The notes: generated from the letters alone by a model not told the origin. DNA of 64,000 nucleotides from Hirundichthys speculiger (GCA_018398805.1 JAGFBZ010000184.1:730073-794072), one strand, 5' to 3'; positions 36,053 to 47,829 are shown, counted from the first letter of the stretch. Translations and numbers: made by a program.

Positions 36053-36729
36053 TTTCACATCCCTCCCCTCATCTGAACAATGAACATAGTCAGCCACCTG
36101 TTCCTGCAAAGTGTAGTTTTTATTACACCACGACTTTGCTCCCTAAGATCAATTATGAAGTTTTGTTTGTTTCTGTTTTTTTCTGTTTGTTTTATAAAAA
36201 ATGTTGATTTTAAAATGGCCAACTTATTTATTTCATAATGGTATATGAATTTTCTATGATACTTTTATTTCATAATGGTGTATTTATTGATTAGTGAAGC
36301 TTTTATTTTTTAATACTAGGATTACATATTTCAGGAAAAATATATTCCAATATATTAAAAAAAGGTCCAATCTGGCCCTATCTGCAGGCATCCTGGAATT
36401 GAGGGTCTTGAGGAAGCACGTTTTGTGCAGTTCCTTCATTGCCCAACTTCTGACTAACTTTAGTGTCTTAGCATTATATTGACTTCTGCGCTGTGAATAA
36501 AAACCTAATAGATTATTGTCATATTTTAAAGAGGAAATGCTTTCTTGTGCTTATGTTAATTGTACTAACAGACGCTGACTGGCTGTGGCTGGTCTGGAAG
36601 GATCTGAGGATGAAGTTCAGTTTAGCCATGCCAACACTGGCAGTCACCACATGTCGCTACAAACAACATCATACTGTCATTTAAATGCTCCGTACAAACC
36701 CTCACATGAACAGACATCATCCATTTATA

Positions 36730-37480
36730 CACTCAATAAAAATATAAACCCAACACATTGTTTTTTTCCCCCATGAGCTGAACTCAAAGATATAAGGCCT
36801 TTTTCTATGTACACAAAAGGCCTATTTCTCTCAAATTATGTTCACAAATCTGTCTAAATCTGTTTTAGTGAGCACTTCTATTTTGCTGAGATAATCCATC
36901 CACCTCACAGGGGTGGCATATCAAGATGCTGATTAGACAGCATGATTATTGCACAGTTGTGCCTTAGGCTGGCCACAATAAAAGACCACTCTAAAATGTG
37001 CAGTTTAACTGCATTAGGGGGGCCTGTTTGGGCAGAAAACCAGTCAGTATCTGTTGTGACCACCATTTGCCTCACGCAGTGCAACACATGTCCTTCACAT
37101 AGAGTTGATCAGGTTGTTGATTGTTGCTGGATATTGGCAGGTGCTGGAACACGCTGTTGTATATGCCAATCCAAAACATATGAAACATGCTCAATGGGTG
37201 ACATGTCTGGTAAATATGATGGACATGCAAATCTGGAATGTTAACAGCTTCCAGGAATCACATACAGATCCTTGCAACATGGGGCTTTTCATTATGCTGC
37301 AACATGAGGTGATGGTCGTGGATGAATGGCACAACAATGGGCCTCAGGATCTTGTCACTGTATCTCTTTGCATTTAAAATACCCCTGTGTTCATTCGTAC
37401 TGGTAAGCTTTAGATGGGACTCCCCCAATACAATTAGATTGCACATTTTCGAGTGGCCTTTTTTAGAGTTGTATTTTATC
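36730..37480 (-). mobile_element. Tc1-like element, internally deleted
   Basis: The left end is TA then CACTCAATAAAAATATAAAC, a well-known teleost Tc1-like terminus. On the minus strand near 37290-37370 a piece reads 'KILRPIVVPFIHDHHLMLQH', and near 37150-37210 a decayed 'SPDMSPIEHVWD'-like block appears, both from the catalytic half of this family's transposase. The other terminus is replaced by the abutting element at 37483. Confidence 0.75.
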
Positions 37481-37482
37481 TA

Positions 37483-38105
37483 CACTCACCGGCCAATTTA
37501 TTAGGTACACCTTGCTAGTACCGGGTTGGACCCCTTTCTGCCTTCAGAAATGCCACAATCCTTCCTGGGATAGATTCAACAAGGTACTGGAAACATTCTT
37601 TAGAGAGTTTTTTCCATTATCACATAATAGCATCACGCAGTTACTGCAGATTTGTTGGCTGCACATCCATTATGCGAATCTCCCGTTCCGCCACATCCCA
37701 AAGGTGCTCTATTGAATTGAGATCTGGTGACTGTGGAGGCCATTTGACTACAGTGAACTCATTGTCATATTCAAGAAACCAGTCTGAGATGATTTGAGCT
37801 TTATGACATGGTGAATTATCCTGCTGGAAGTAGCCATCAGAAGATGGATACACTGTAGTCATAAAGGGATGGACATGGTCAGCAACAATACTCAGGTAGG
37901 CTGTGGTGTTGACACGTTGCTCGATTGGTACAAATGGGCCCAAAGTGTGCCAGGAAAATATCCCCCACACCATTATACTAGCAGCAGTAGCTGCACCTTC
38001 TGCTGCTGTAGCCCATCTGCCTCAAGGTTCAACGTGTTGTGCATTCAGAGATGCTCTTCTGCATACCTTGGTTGTAATAAGTGGTTGTTTAAGTTACAGC
38101 TGCCC
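37483..38105 (-). mobile_element. Truncated Tc1-like element (same family as 7381-8821)
   Basis: It starts at a TA with CACTCACCGGCC and AATTTATTAGGTACACC, the intact form of the terminus that is clipped at 7381. It abuts the element at 36730-37480 directly. The far end is lost near 38105 inside the transposase region. Confidence 0.85.
37590..38045 (-). pseudogene. Tc1-like transposase pseudogene, catalytic part
   Basis: The minus strand has a 110-codon open stretch (37973 to 37641). It contains 'MVWGIFSWHTLGPFVPIEQR', 'YFQQDNSPCHKAQ' with the second catalytic Asp, and 'PPQSPDLNSIEHLWDVAERE' with the distal catalytic Asp/Glu region. The N-terminal DNA-binding half is absent and the C-terminus is frameshifted near 37640. 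This copy shows the arrangement without the 250-bp insertion present at 8291-8539. Confidence 0.85.
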
Positions 38106-38848
38106 TTCTATCAGCTATCTATTCTATCAGAAATAAATGTGGCATTACAAAATAAAAGCTTAACTCATAAATAAATAAAACATTATCAAATAAAAGTGTC
38201 TGCAAAGCAATACAGTATTGTATTTAACACATTTATGTCCTTAAACACCTCAAAAGTTGTGTTTATTTACTGACAAATTCAGTGGTGACATTTTACAGTG
38301 GCAAAATACCCAGATGTGTTGTATTCATTCATTGAGTTTATCTGATCAACTGGTACTTTCTTTCGTATCGTATTTATTTTACTTTGTATGTCTTAAAATT
38401 TCTTTGCCTCCCTTTGCACATGCCCACAGACATGTATAGGCATGTGCAGGCATAGTGTGCATGCAAATGTGCCTTTTTCATGTGCATACATCTACAGTAT
38501 CTGTGATTTATTGGGTATGCTGCTCTGGGTTCATAAAAGCCATGATTTCCCATAAAATGTCAGTGATAGTGGTTAATATGACATGTAGTGGGTGAACGTG
38601 TCTGCTCACATTGTAGAAGCCGAACCCTCCCAGTCTTGTAAAATATTGATATTCCATGTGAAAATGTCAGAATGAGGGACTGTCATATGGTGCTCAAATC
38701 CATTGGTTTCTACTCTTCCTGCCTTTGCTTCCAGTTTTAAGACACATTAGCTACTTTTTTCACGATGTAAGGTTAGTCTTTGTGGACATGTTGCTGAAAT
38801 AGCTAAATTCACTAATTCTTTGTTTATATATGCTTCTGTTTGTTCTAG

Positions 38849-39017
38849 GATGCTGCTGGAGAAGAGTCTAGGGCAGCAGTTGGTATTTTCTGTGACTGTG
38901 TCAGAGCAGACTGTAACCCTGCGGTATGGTCAGTCCAGCACTCAAACTTCTGTGACCGTCACCTTCAGAACAGAGGGAAGGCTTCTACTGGAGAGGTGGA
39001 CACATCTTACTTTGCAG
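38849..39017 (+). CDS. USH2A: USH2A coding exon (matches human exon 3): LamG-like domain
   Basis: Acceptor GTTTGTTCTAG ends at 38848 and donor TTTGCAG|GTGAGG starts at 39018. Length is 169 bp, phase 2 in and phase 0 out, which agrees with human exon 3 (c.486-651) as I recall. The translation, completing Met from the previous exon, reads MMLLEKSLGQQLVFSVTVSE, then QTVTLRYG, and ends RLLLERWTHLTLQ. Human has MCVIEKTVDGQIVFKLTISE and RILVKKWIHLSVQ at these places. This is the central beta-strand part of the LamG-like/pentraxin-fold module just before the laminin N-terminal domain. There is no stop or frame problem. Confidence 0.95.
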
Positions 39018-40777
39018 GTGAGGGTATTATAGCACTGGAGTACGGTGGTGGGTTAAAAATACCAGTGGGGTGGAATAGGGTAATTTCCAGCTTCTTGGCC
39101 TTTACTATACACACCAGAGAAATAAAGTGGGGAAATAAAGTACTCTGCGCTCTATGTGTACATATAATTACATTTACAAGTCAAGGCCTAGACATAAATT
39201 TAAAGCAACACCAAAGAGTATTTTCAAGTTAAAAATTCAGTTTTAATTTCATTTGAAAGAATATCTGAATATTTTAGAAAGCCTTGTTGGTTTCTTGCAG
39301 TGTCCTGTCCCTACTACTGGCAAAATTCACCCCAAAGTAAATTTGGGCTCTAAGATGCTATCAAAAATCAGTAATGCAAGGTTCTCATTACCAAAAAAAA
39401 AAAATTGCTGTGATTACTCGAACATGGCAGCTAGTGAAGTGGAAAGTCTTTGGGCCCGAGTGGTTCTTCCTCTATTTGTGTGTTAATGTCATCAAAATAA
39501 ATCTATGTTTGCATGTGGCATCCAAGTTTCCTATAGCACATTCCAAAAAAGAAATTAGTGCTTATGATGAGGTGAAGGAGAGCAAGAAAAAAAAGCTGTA
39601 GTTTTCAAGAGTTGATGTCAGCAGGTGATTGCAGTGATTGCAGTATCCATATAATATCCATGAGAGTATTTGAAGAGCAAAGATGGGCAGAAGATCTCCA
39701 CTTTGTAAATAAATGTGCAAGGCAATCATTGCAATGTTTAAAAGCAATGTTCCTCAAAGAAAGATAGGAAGAGATTTTCATATTTTCTCTTTTACAGTGC
39801 ATAACATAATTAATGATTCAAAGAATCTGGCGACATTGCAGTGTGTAGAATGCAAGGGCTCAAACCTACAATGAACATGATCTCCAATCACTCAGACAGC
39901 ACATAAAGAATAGATTAAGAAATACTGAACATTCAGAAAGCTGTATGGCATTGTTCAGAAGCTATTGTTCTGGGCACATCTCCTTATGGAACCATTGTCC
40001 ATTTACAAAGGTGTTCCCCTGGGGTATCATACGTGGTCCAACACTATTCAGTATTTTTAGATTAATAATATTACCTATCCTGTAAGTAACTGTCATATTC
40101 ATCTTTATGCTGATGATCCTATTATCTATACATCTAGCTCCTCTCTCAACACTGCCCTGTTCTTGTTGCAAACCAGCTTTGCTAACATTCAGCATGCCAT
40201 CTCTGTAGGGATGCACGATAACTGTTTTTTAAAACCGACACCGATAACTTTCAGCTCCTACACATATATACCTACACATATACCTAAGATCATTACATCA
40301 GTACTTTGAACAAAACCAAAAACAGTTTTGACTCTTTAAATGAATAGATATTTATTTTTTCCAACGGAAAACTATTGGCTAGCCTCTCAAACATTTTCAT
40401 AAAGCGATCAAACAAACCTATTTGATATCTCACATCAACTTAAATAAAGTGCAATTACTTAATGCTCCTTGAACTGATGGAAATACATGCATCAGAATTA
40501 CAAACTGAAAAAAGTGCATTCCAGAAGTTTACAAAAGTAAATATACATAGAAAATTAATGCATTGACACAAGTTAGATTCAAACATTTCTACTTTCTACC
40601 CATTTAACCTTTGCCCGTGGGTCATCTTTGGCAAAATTTCTTGGATTTTTTTCGTCAATGTGTGTAAGTCCCGATGAATTCTCTGCTGCTGGCTTGCTCA
40701 AGTTAGCGTTAGCTCAAGTTAGCTTAACATGATTAATTTTTAATTCAATTTATCAATGATTATTTTTATGTTTGTAT

Positions 40778-41895
40778 TAGGGATGGGCATAATTAATCGA
40801 TTAATCGATGATTGATCATTAAGAATTTGGTCGAAGAAATTAATTTTCGTCGATGAACCGAATGTTTTTTTTTTTAATTTTTTTTTTAAACAATCCGAAC
40901 GTAGGTCCTCAGTGCACGTCCTCAAACAATGTGATGCATTTCACTGTGCCACCGATAGAAATTTGGCAACAGGGGGCAACATTTCACCATCACCCTACCC
41001 TGGCTGGCCTCAGTTGTTACACGCGAGCTTCTATAGGTCCTCGCCTAATCATGGAGCGGTCGCGGCGAAGTGTGGCGTGGGACCATTTTTGTTTAGAAAA
41101 TGAGGAGCTCGAGCTGTCTCGCGCGGGGGGCGGGGTGTTTGTGGCTGTGCACTGTGCCCGACAGAGAGAGAGCAGTGTTGCTAACTTAGCGACTTTGTCG
41201 CTATATCTAGCGACTTTCCAGACCCCCCCCCTAGCGACTTAATTTGTAAAAAGCGACTAGCGACAAATCTAGCGACTTTTTCTGGTGATTTAGCGACTCA
41301 CTGGCACTCAAACCGCTAGGTTTGAAGCCATCACTTGGCCACTGATGGCTGCTGTCTGCCTCGCGAGCCGCGCTTCTCTCTCTTTCTCTCTCTGTCGGGC
41401 ACAGTGCACAGCCACAAACCGAACACCCCGCCGCTAGTCGCTAGATTTGTCCCTAGTCGCTTTTTACAGATTAAGTCGCTAGGGGGGTCTGGAAAGTCGC
41501 TAGATATAGCGACAAAGTCGATAAGTTGGCAACACTGATTGGGAGAGAGATGCTCGTGTGCTGAAGGTGTGCTGGAAAATGCGGACCGGATATTAGGGAA
41601 ACACAGAGCAAGACCTGGAATGGGTTATCTGAATAATGCGATGCGCGGTGCGCTGGAAAACCCGGAACGGACTTTGGAAAAAAACTGGATCGGGAGTCTG
41701 GATCGGCATTTTTAGGGCTTGCCGATCCGATACCGATCCGCATTTTTTGCTCATATCGGCGGCCGATCCGATACGAATATCGGATCGGGACACCTCTAAT
41801 AGTTTTCAATATAAAAATGTTAATGATAAATCGATTTTTAATCATTAATTCTCCGGACGATCGACGAATAAATCTCGACCAAATGCCCATCCCTA
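40778..41895. mobile_element. Inner hAT element with perfect 8-bp duplication
   Basis: TAGGGATGGGCATAATTAAT at the left and ATGCCCATCCCTA at the right are terminal inverted repeats; GTTTGTAT flanks both sides (40770-40777, 41896-41903). Inside are remains of at least two further hAT-like termini: the 'CAGTGTTGC' pair at 41173-41537 and a 'CCGATCCGATAC' tract near 41720-41795. It is younger than the element that surrounds it. Confidence 0.9.
41173..41537. mobile_element. hAT-like MITE, third nesting level
   Basis: CAGTGTTGCTAACTTAGCGA at the left and GTTGGCAACACTG at the right belong to arms of about 100 bp full of 'TAGCGACTTT' words. Between the arms lies an inverted copy of the sequence just outside the left arm (CGGGGTGTTTGTGGCTGTGC / its complement near 41400-41435). 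A clean 8-bp duplication is not seen. Confidence 0.75.
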
Positions 41896-44179
41896 GTTTG
41901 TATGGAATGATTCTACTTGCCTTTTTGTGATTTTATGCACCTGTAAAGCACTTTTAATTGTCTTGTGTACGAATTGTGCTCTACAAAAAAAACTTCCCTT
42001 GCCTTGCCTTTGTTTTCATCAGCAGGCTGCATTCAAGGTGTAATGTAAATTCCTCCGTTCCCTAGTTTGCTAGTCGTTCTTTCTGCCTTTTCTATTTTTT
42101 CTATTTTTTATGTCTAACATGTGGTTAAATACTGTGAATATCAATTCAAGACAGTAACTACCAAAATTATGACCGAGTTAACAAGTTGTTTTCTGGCATG
42201 AGGGGGTATTCTTCATTTTCCTTATTGAGAAATAGTTTTTCTGATTATGCCGACGTCACTTGAACATAACATTCACTGTTGGTTATTTGGGTTTTCAGTG
42301 GGAGTGAGGCACTGCCGTGTTGACAAAAATATATGTTATCTGGGCTATTCGTCATGGTATCTGACTTATCGAAATGATGTCATAATTTCCTGTTATCAGC
42401 CCGATAGTTATCGAGCAGATAATTATCGTGCACCCCTACTTCTCTGATCTTTATTTAACAATGAACACAAGTAAAATAAAATGTACTGTCTTCAACAGAA
42501 ATCTCCCACAAATGGAGTGCTCGAACAAAATTTTCTCTCTGGATGGTTCTGAGATTCAGTTTGTCAACTGTCATAACTATATTGGTATCTAGCTTGAGAC
42601 CTCACTCTTATTTGAAATATGCATGAGTACTATGCTCACTAAAGTAAAATCTAGTATAGGTTTTCTTTATCATATTAAATATCCATTAACACACTCTGCT
42701 AAACAGCTGTTTGTTATAATGACAGTCCTTCCAATTCTAGACTATGGTGATGAAATGTGTTTTTCCCCATATGTGTCTGTGTAACATTTTGTATAATACA
42801 CTTTTGTTCTAAATTTCACAAAATCTAAACTTTGTGAAATGATGGGCATTTGTTCATACACAGTTCTACCAATTTGTGGATCTCCTCTCTTTTGTGATTG
42901 TCTTAAAGTAGAGCTGCTGTATGCATACTTAACACTTCCTGTATAGTTTTCAGAAAAGTATTTGTGCCAGAGCAGAAAATCTAACTTGATACTTATAGGT
43001 GTTGATTGAAGAGTAATTTTGCAGTCCAACATGATGCTGACTATATGAAGCGTTGCTGATGGCTCAGTTGGTAGTGTGTACAGTATACATGGATGCCTTA
43101 TAGGACATATAGTTGTCATACGTGTCTATGTGCAATACTGTTGTACATACTCATGTATGCATACAAAAGTGGAAGGCTTGGGGGCATCTTACTAAAAGCG
43201 TGTTACGTTGTTGTGGTTTTGAGATGCTTTGTTGACATTTGTGTTTAATGTTAAAGTGATGTAATCTGCTTTGACCATTCAGTGGAATAAAATTATCATC
43301 CTTGACACTCACCATTTACATGCACCTGTTCTTATGTATGCCCGTACTCTTATCTGCTCACTCTGTCTCTCACACGTCTACACACAGACTTAGACACAGC
43401 TCAGTGCTGCTGTGTAGCAGTCTGTCAGCCACAATTCAGACATTACCCAAAGAAAGAGGAGGGTAATTTAGAATCCTTTCCAACACAGATAAAGTGCACA
43501 TAGACATGTATTACACACACACCAGTCATCTGTCGGTTTGTAAAGATCAAAACACCAAAGAAGACAGTCAAAAGGAATACGGGTTTCCAAGTGCCAGGAG
43601 CAATTCACACATACACTCACACATGTACACACATGGTGCCAGAAGCAAGGTGCTGTGGGGATGCTGGTGCTCCCTAGGTAGTTGTCTTATCTGATTATGG
43701 TAACTATGTAGAGAATAGCAGAGGAAAATGTAGCCTGGGGGAGGGAGGGACTGACAGAGGAGAAGAGATGGGGGAAGTGAGGAAGGTGTCTCATTTTAGT
43801 TAAGTCTTTTTGTGCATTTTTGCAGAATATATTTTTCAGCAGCAGTTTTTGTCAGAAAATTTCACTAAACTTGTTGTGGATGCTTGACATGTTGATGTTA
43901 CAGTGGTTGATCGTTTGTGTAGTTACAATTGTTTCTTTTGGAGAGAGCTAACTTGACTTTAGGTGGGTCCTAAATCTCATTCCATAGTTGAATGTACAAT
44001 TAAAATAATTTGCTTAGATTTGTGCAATTTTAGGTTTTTTTCACACTGCCCCTGTTTACGTCATTCAAAAAGAGTTTTGGTCATAAGTGTGGTTCACATG
44101 GGTCAATGCAACGGCTACAACCACACTCTGCTGCGCATCAAAACGGCCGTACTGAGAGTGGTTGGAAGAGGTAGTCTCA

Positions 44180-44480
44180 GTACGGCTGTAGTTGAACAAT
44201 CTGCACTCTGTAAGTCTTCACTCTGTTCACCAGGCAGCCAGTTTGTCTTGACACAATAGCAGTGCCAATCGCACACTGGCAGGACTCTGAGTTGTATTGG
44301 AAATCTGATGTGTACAGTGTGAACAGGGCAGAGCAGAGCAGAGTCCCCTGTGGCGCTCCCATGCTGCTGACCACAGTGTTAGACCTGCAGTCCTCCTAGT
44401 TTTACATACTGAGGTCTGCCAGGTGTGAGCCCTCTCTGATCTCTGTCAGAGTATCTCTGAAGACCTGTGGCAATCCAAAA
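44180..44480 (-). mobile_element. L2/Rex1-like LINE reverse-transcriptase fragment
   Basis: The minus strand reads 'VSSMGAPQGTLLCSALFTLY' then TSDF, the GAPQGTVLSPFLFTLYT block of L2/Rex1-type reverse transcriptases, with a decayed YADD-equivalent downstream. The fragment is about 300 bp and broken at both ends. The adjoining 44146-44186 holds a 12-bp hairpin. Confidence 0.75.
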
Positions 44481-44485
44481 ATGTA

Positions 44486-44822
44486 CAGTGCCTTGCGAAA
44501 GTATACGGCCCCCCCCTTGAATTTTTCAACCTTTTGCCACATTTCAGGCTTCAAAGATAAAGAATCAACAACAAGTGGGACACAATCATGAAGTGGAATG
44601 AAATTTGTTGGATATTTTAAACTTTTTTAACAAATAAAAAACTGAGAAGTGGGGCGTGCAATATTACTCGGCCCCTTCACTTTCAGTGCCGCAAACTTCA
44701 GAAGTTCAGCGAGGATCTCTGAATGATCCAATGTTGTCCTAAATGAGTAATGATGATACATGGAATCCACCTGTGAGTAATTGAGTATAAATGCACCTGA
44801 GAATTGAGAAAAGACCTGAGCG
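44486..44822 (+). mobile_element. Tc1-like element, 5' fragment
   Basis: CAGTGCCTTGCGAAAGTATA after a TA is the terminus of a widespread fish Tc1 family. The next 330 bp follow its leader (CTTTTGCCACATTTCAGGCT, then CACCTGTGAGTAATTGAGTA). The transposase and right end are missing. Confidence 0.8.
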
Positions 44823-44960
44823 AAAACCTACATTTCCTCTACTAGCCAAATGCCTTCAAATTTGGTGTGTCCCCCCCAACACATGCCAATATAAGCCTGT
44901 AAAGCTTATTGCTTTCCAGTTATTTACTTTTGTAAATACTGGCTCTTGAAATTTTATATA

Positions 44961-45990
44961 TAGGGCCCTAAGAAATCAGTTTTATTTTTTCTCAAATTCC
45001 GTTTTAAATTTTTTTTCATTTTCAGTGTTTTTCGGTTTTTAATTTTTGAGAATTCCTTTTTAGGCATTTTAAGCAAATTTAACCCCAAGATAGTATATAA
45101 AGTAATGAAATATAAACAATTTTTGCAATTATAACTGTAAACTTTAATATTTTTATACTTTTAAACATATTGTGTCCAACAAAACATTTTTTTTGACAAA
45201 CAAAAAAAAATCCTTTTTTTCTATGTAATAAATAACAGAAAAAAAATTCAAATAGGTAAAATCCATTTAAAGTGCAAAAAATAAATTTCAACAGCAGTAA
45301 ACTAATCGTTTAGTTTGTTTAATTTCTTCTATTATCAGACAGTTTAGCATAACGTAACTGATTTTTTCAGGTATGTCATGACAAACTGTGTGTCTGATAA
45401 CAGAAAAACTATATTTACTATAGCTGATGTAGATCCCTCCCTCCCCCTGGCCTGGTGGAAGCGGCCAGGGGGAGGGAGGTCTGGGCCTCTCTGCTGAAGC
45501 TGCTGCCCCCGCGAGCCGACTCTGGACCAAGCGAGAGTTAATGGATAGATGGAAGTGATCCTCGCACGTATATTTTCGTGTCCATTCAATCGTGTGCTGG
45601 CAAAACTTGCAGAATTTTGAATCGCCAGACACATAATAATCTTGGAGAAGCTGCTCTGCCCTGTACCTGGGAGTAAGCCGCTCGTTCCTTTGCTTCTTCG
45701 CTGGTTTCTCAGGTGGCCGCTTCGACGTTTTTTTTTTTTTTTTTGTTAATAAGGAAAGCGGGGGCAGGATGGGGCAGAGAAGCTAGAGTGTCCCCACCTT
45801 TTAGTGACCCCTCTTGGAATATTTTCTCGAAAGAAAAGTTCCTTTTAGTCCGGGAGGAAAAAAAAAAAAACTTTTACGCAAATTTCTGTTCAGTTCTGTT
45901 ATTTTGCGCATTTAAAGTGAATTCCGTTTTTAATCTCCAATTCCGCGATTCTGTCCGCGAGTCCGTGGTCACGGATTCCATAGGGCCCTA
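44961..45990 (-). mobile_element. hAT-like element with CGGBP1-type zinc finger remnant
   Basis: TAGGGCCCTAAGAAATCAGT at the left pairs with GATTCCATAGGGCCCTA at the right. On the minus strand (45632 downward) a piece reads 'KFCKFCQHTIEWTRKYTCED' then H, the C2..H-type finger found at the N-terminus of CGGBP1-like hAT proteins. The rest of the protein is gone. The flanks are TATA-rich and a clear 8-bp duplication is not visible. Confidence 0.75.
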
Positions 45991-47016
45991 TATATGGTCT
46001 TTGACAGCCATTTATGACAGCCAACTAGTAGGCACTTTAGACATTGACAGCAAATAAAACTTTGTATAAGTATACTACCGTTTAGGTTTTTAACAGACAT
46101 GGTTAATTATACAAATTATATAATTGTGGATGAACTTTCCAAAAATTTCCCAAAATTTGGTGTGCTTACAATGAGTGTTGTACTGATTGTCAGTACCAAA
46201 TTTCATTAACACTGGATCTTTATATCACAAAGACACAGGCTGCAGACTGTCTTTGGGCCAAATTTGATTGGCATTTAATTTTGAAACAATGCAATCAAAT
46301 TTTTTCACAAATTTCTGTGAGCACTGTCAGTAGATGTTGTAAGAATTATAATTATTACCTTTTGTTATTGTAATACTTACAAAAGCAATATGGTTCTAAA
46401 ATTGTAAACATCAGTGAAGAGTTGAATGTATAAAAAATATTGCTTAGTGTTGGCTTCCAAAAACCCATTGGAATCGTACTGCAAAGCAGCCTGGGTTTTT
46501 TTTTTTGCAGCAATATGTAGCAGGGGACTTGCATTTTCACTTTAAAAGAATATTTTAGAGTTAAATCAATCCTAGGTCTATTAGTAGATAGTCATGAGTG
46601 TAAACTTTCATTAGAGAGCAAATGTTGTGAATCGAATCTACTTTTGAGTTGGAATAGAATATACCTTTGCAGCATAATGGATTTAATGTCAGCACAGAGG
46701 GCAAGTAGCGATATCTGAATAAATTGGTCTTTTAGCCGCTGACAAGGTTTAAGAATGTCATTTCACTCAAGCAATAGTGTGTATAGGCTCCACACAGATG
46801 AAGCGAGGTCATTTTAACTTTTTGATTGGACAAAAGGTGCAGGTGCATTAAAAGGACTCAGTTCAGTACTTACTGGACTGATCGTGTCTCTTTTATTAAA
46901 TTGTATAATTTTTTTGATTGCTTGACTTTGAAGTTATCCAAAAGTATTCAGATTTGATGCTGATGGTTTCTTTAGTTTTATTTTATTTAGTTTTATGGTC
47001 ACACTGGTTGTTGTTA

Positions 47017-47110
47017 CTTATAACAAAAATTTGCATTCAATATTTGATTGAATTTGTTGCTTATAACAAAAATTTGCATTCAATATTTGATTGAATTTGT
47101 TACTTACAAC
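47017..47110 (+). repeat. 43-bp tandem repeat, split by a hAT insertion
   Basis: A unit CTTATAACAAAAATTTGCAT plus about 23 bp more occurs at 47017 and 47060, and a third starts at 47103. The third copy is cut after CTTACAAC and continues at 48489 beyond the hAT element. The insertion's target duplication lies within the repeat unit. Confidence 0.9.
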
Positions 47111-47257
47111 TAGGGATGCACATTTTGGATTTTTTTTATAACCGTTAACCGACGCCCTTTAACGATTAATAACAGTTAACCGATAAGATTTAAATGCCCT
47201 TCTATGCTGCCATTCCGACATACCACCATTTAGACACATCACCGCCCTGAAATACCG

Positions 47258-47735
47258 CTATTCCGACACACAAACGTCCCACCATTCCGACTCACCTGAC
47301 CCGCCCGGGAGAGTTGGCTGCAACGATGTTGCGTGTGTTGTCGTGGATGCGTGCAGACACTTATCAGCTGTGTGTCTACCTGGCATGCTCTGCGTTAACA
47401 GGACGGCAGAATTAGCTTTCCAGTTCTCATCGATATAGTGACATGTAATTGTCACGTAGCTCTCTGTTGTGAGCGCGGTCCAGCAGTCCGTTGTAATAGC
47501 CACGAACTTAGTACTTGCAAGTCGCGTTTTCACTTCCTTTTTCCTCTCCTCAAAACGAGCCTCTAATTGTCGGTCCTGATGGAATTTGGTAATTAGGCTC
47601 AATATAGCCCATTAGCTCCTGGAACCCTTCACCACTGACCACACTGATGGGCAAAATGCCTTTTTCCACCATTGAACAGATTTTTTCCTTTAACTTCTCA
47701 GACCGCCACTCGTCACACTTTCTCCCGGCCATCAT
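47258..47735 (-). pseudogene. hAT transposase pseudogene (ZBED-like)
   Basis: From 47735 leftward the minus strand gives 'MVEKGILPISVVSGEGFQEL' followed by MGYIEPNYQIPS. After a frame change near 47600 it gives 'KFHQDRQLEARFEERKKEVK' and 'TKFVAITTDCWTALTTESYV' then TITCHYI. These are successive blocks of the hAT transposase: the region after the BED finger and the first catalytic block (TTD.WT). The remainder is deleted. Intact proteins of this class are about 600 residues. Confidence 0.88.
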
Positions 47736-47829
47736 GGGGGGAAAAGTTTGTTGCGATGGTCCTCCAGTCTGATGCTGGATGCTTGTTTCTTCAGTGGTAC
47801 TGCATTGTACTCGTACTGCTGGAGCATTT

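Larger units (their letters stand above)
28073..38848 (+). other. USH2A: USH2A intron (between exons matching human 2 and 3), 10.8 kb
   Basis: Bounded by GTGAGT and TTGTTCTAG. Apart from the mobile elements listed separately it is AT-rich and non-coding. The 30300-32000 interval shows nothing I can classify beyond a T-run (31097-31115). Between 32050 and 33000 the composition is GC-richer and reads like an old retroelement, but I found no reverse-transcriptase motif there. Confidence 0.85.
40206..42438. mobile_element. Outer hAT element with nested insertions
   Basis: The ends TAGGGATGCACGATAA and TTATCGTGCACCCCTA are hAT terminal inverted repeats. They are flanked by CATCTCTG (40198-40205) and CTTCTCTG (42439-42446), an 8-bp target duplication with one mismatch. 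The element interrupts a LINE. Its own body is interrupted by another hAT element at 40778-41895. No transposase is recognisable. Confidence 0.88.
39990..42760 (+). mobile_element. Non-LTR retrotransposon reverse-transcriptase fragment, split by a hAT element
   Basis: At 40005-40205 the + strand decodes, with small frame changes, a 'GVPQGSILGP'-like block (here VFPWGIIRGPTLFSIF) and the catalytic 'HLYADD' motif, then SLNTALFLLQTSFANIQHAI. After the hAT insertion (40206-42438 plus its 8-bp duplication) the same protein resumes with 'MNTSK.KCTVFNRN', 'NCHNYIGIWLETSL' and 'MTVLPILDYGDEM' to about 42760. The order is that of RT domains 4-7 and thumb of teleost L1-like LINEs. It is a pseudogene with both ends missing. 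Confidence 0.8.

Noticed and set aside
41471..41890. 139-codon minus-strand frame
   Set aside because: It runs through nested hAT terminal repeats and has no transposase motif.
43050..43125. tRNA-like GGCTCAGTTGGTAG sequence
   Set aside because: Only an A-box-like word is present; no B box, acceptor stem or anticodon arm could be built.
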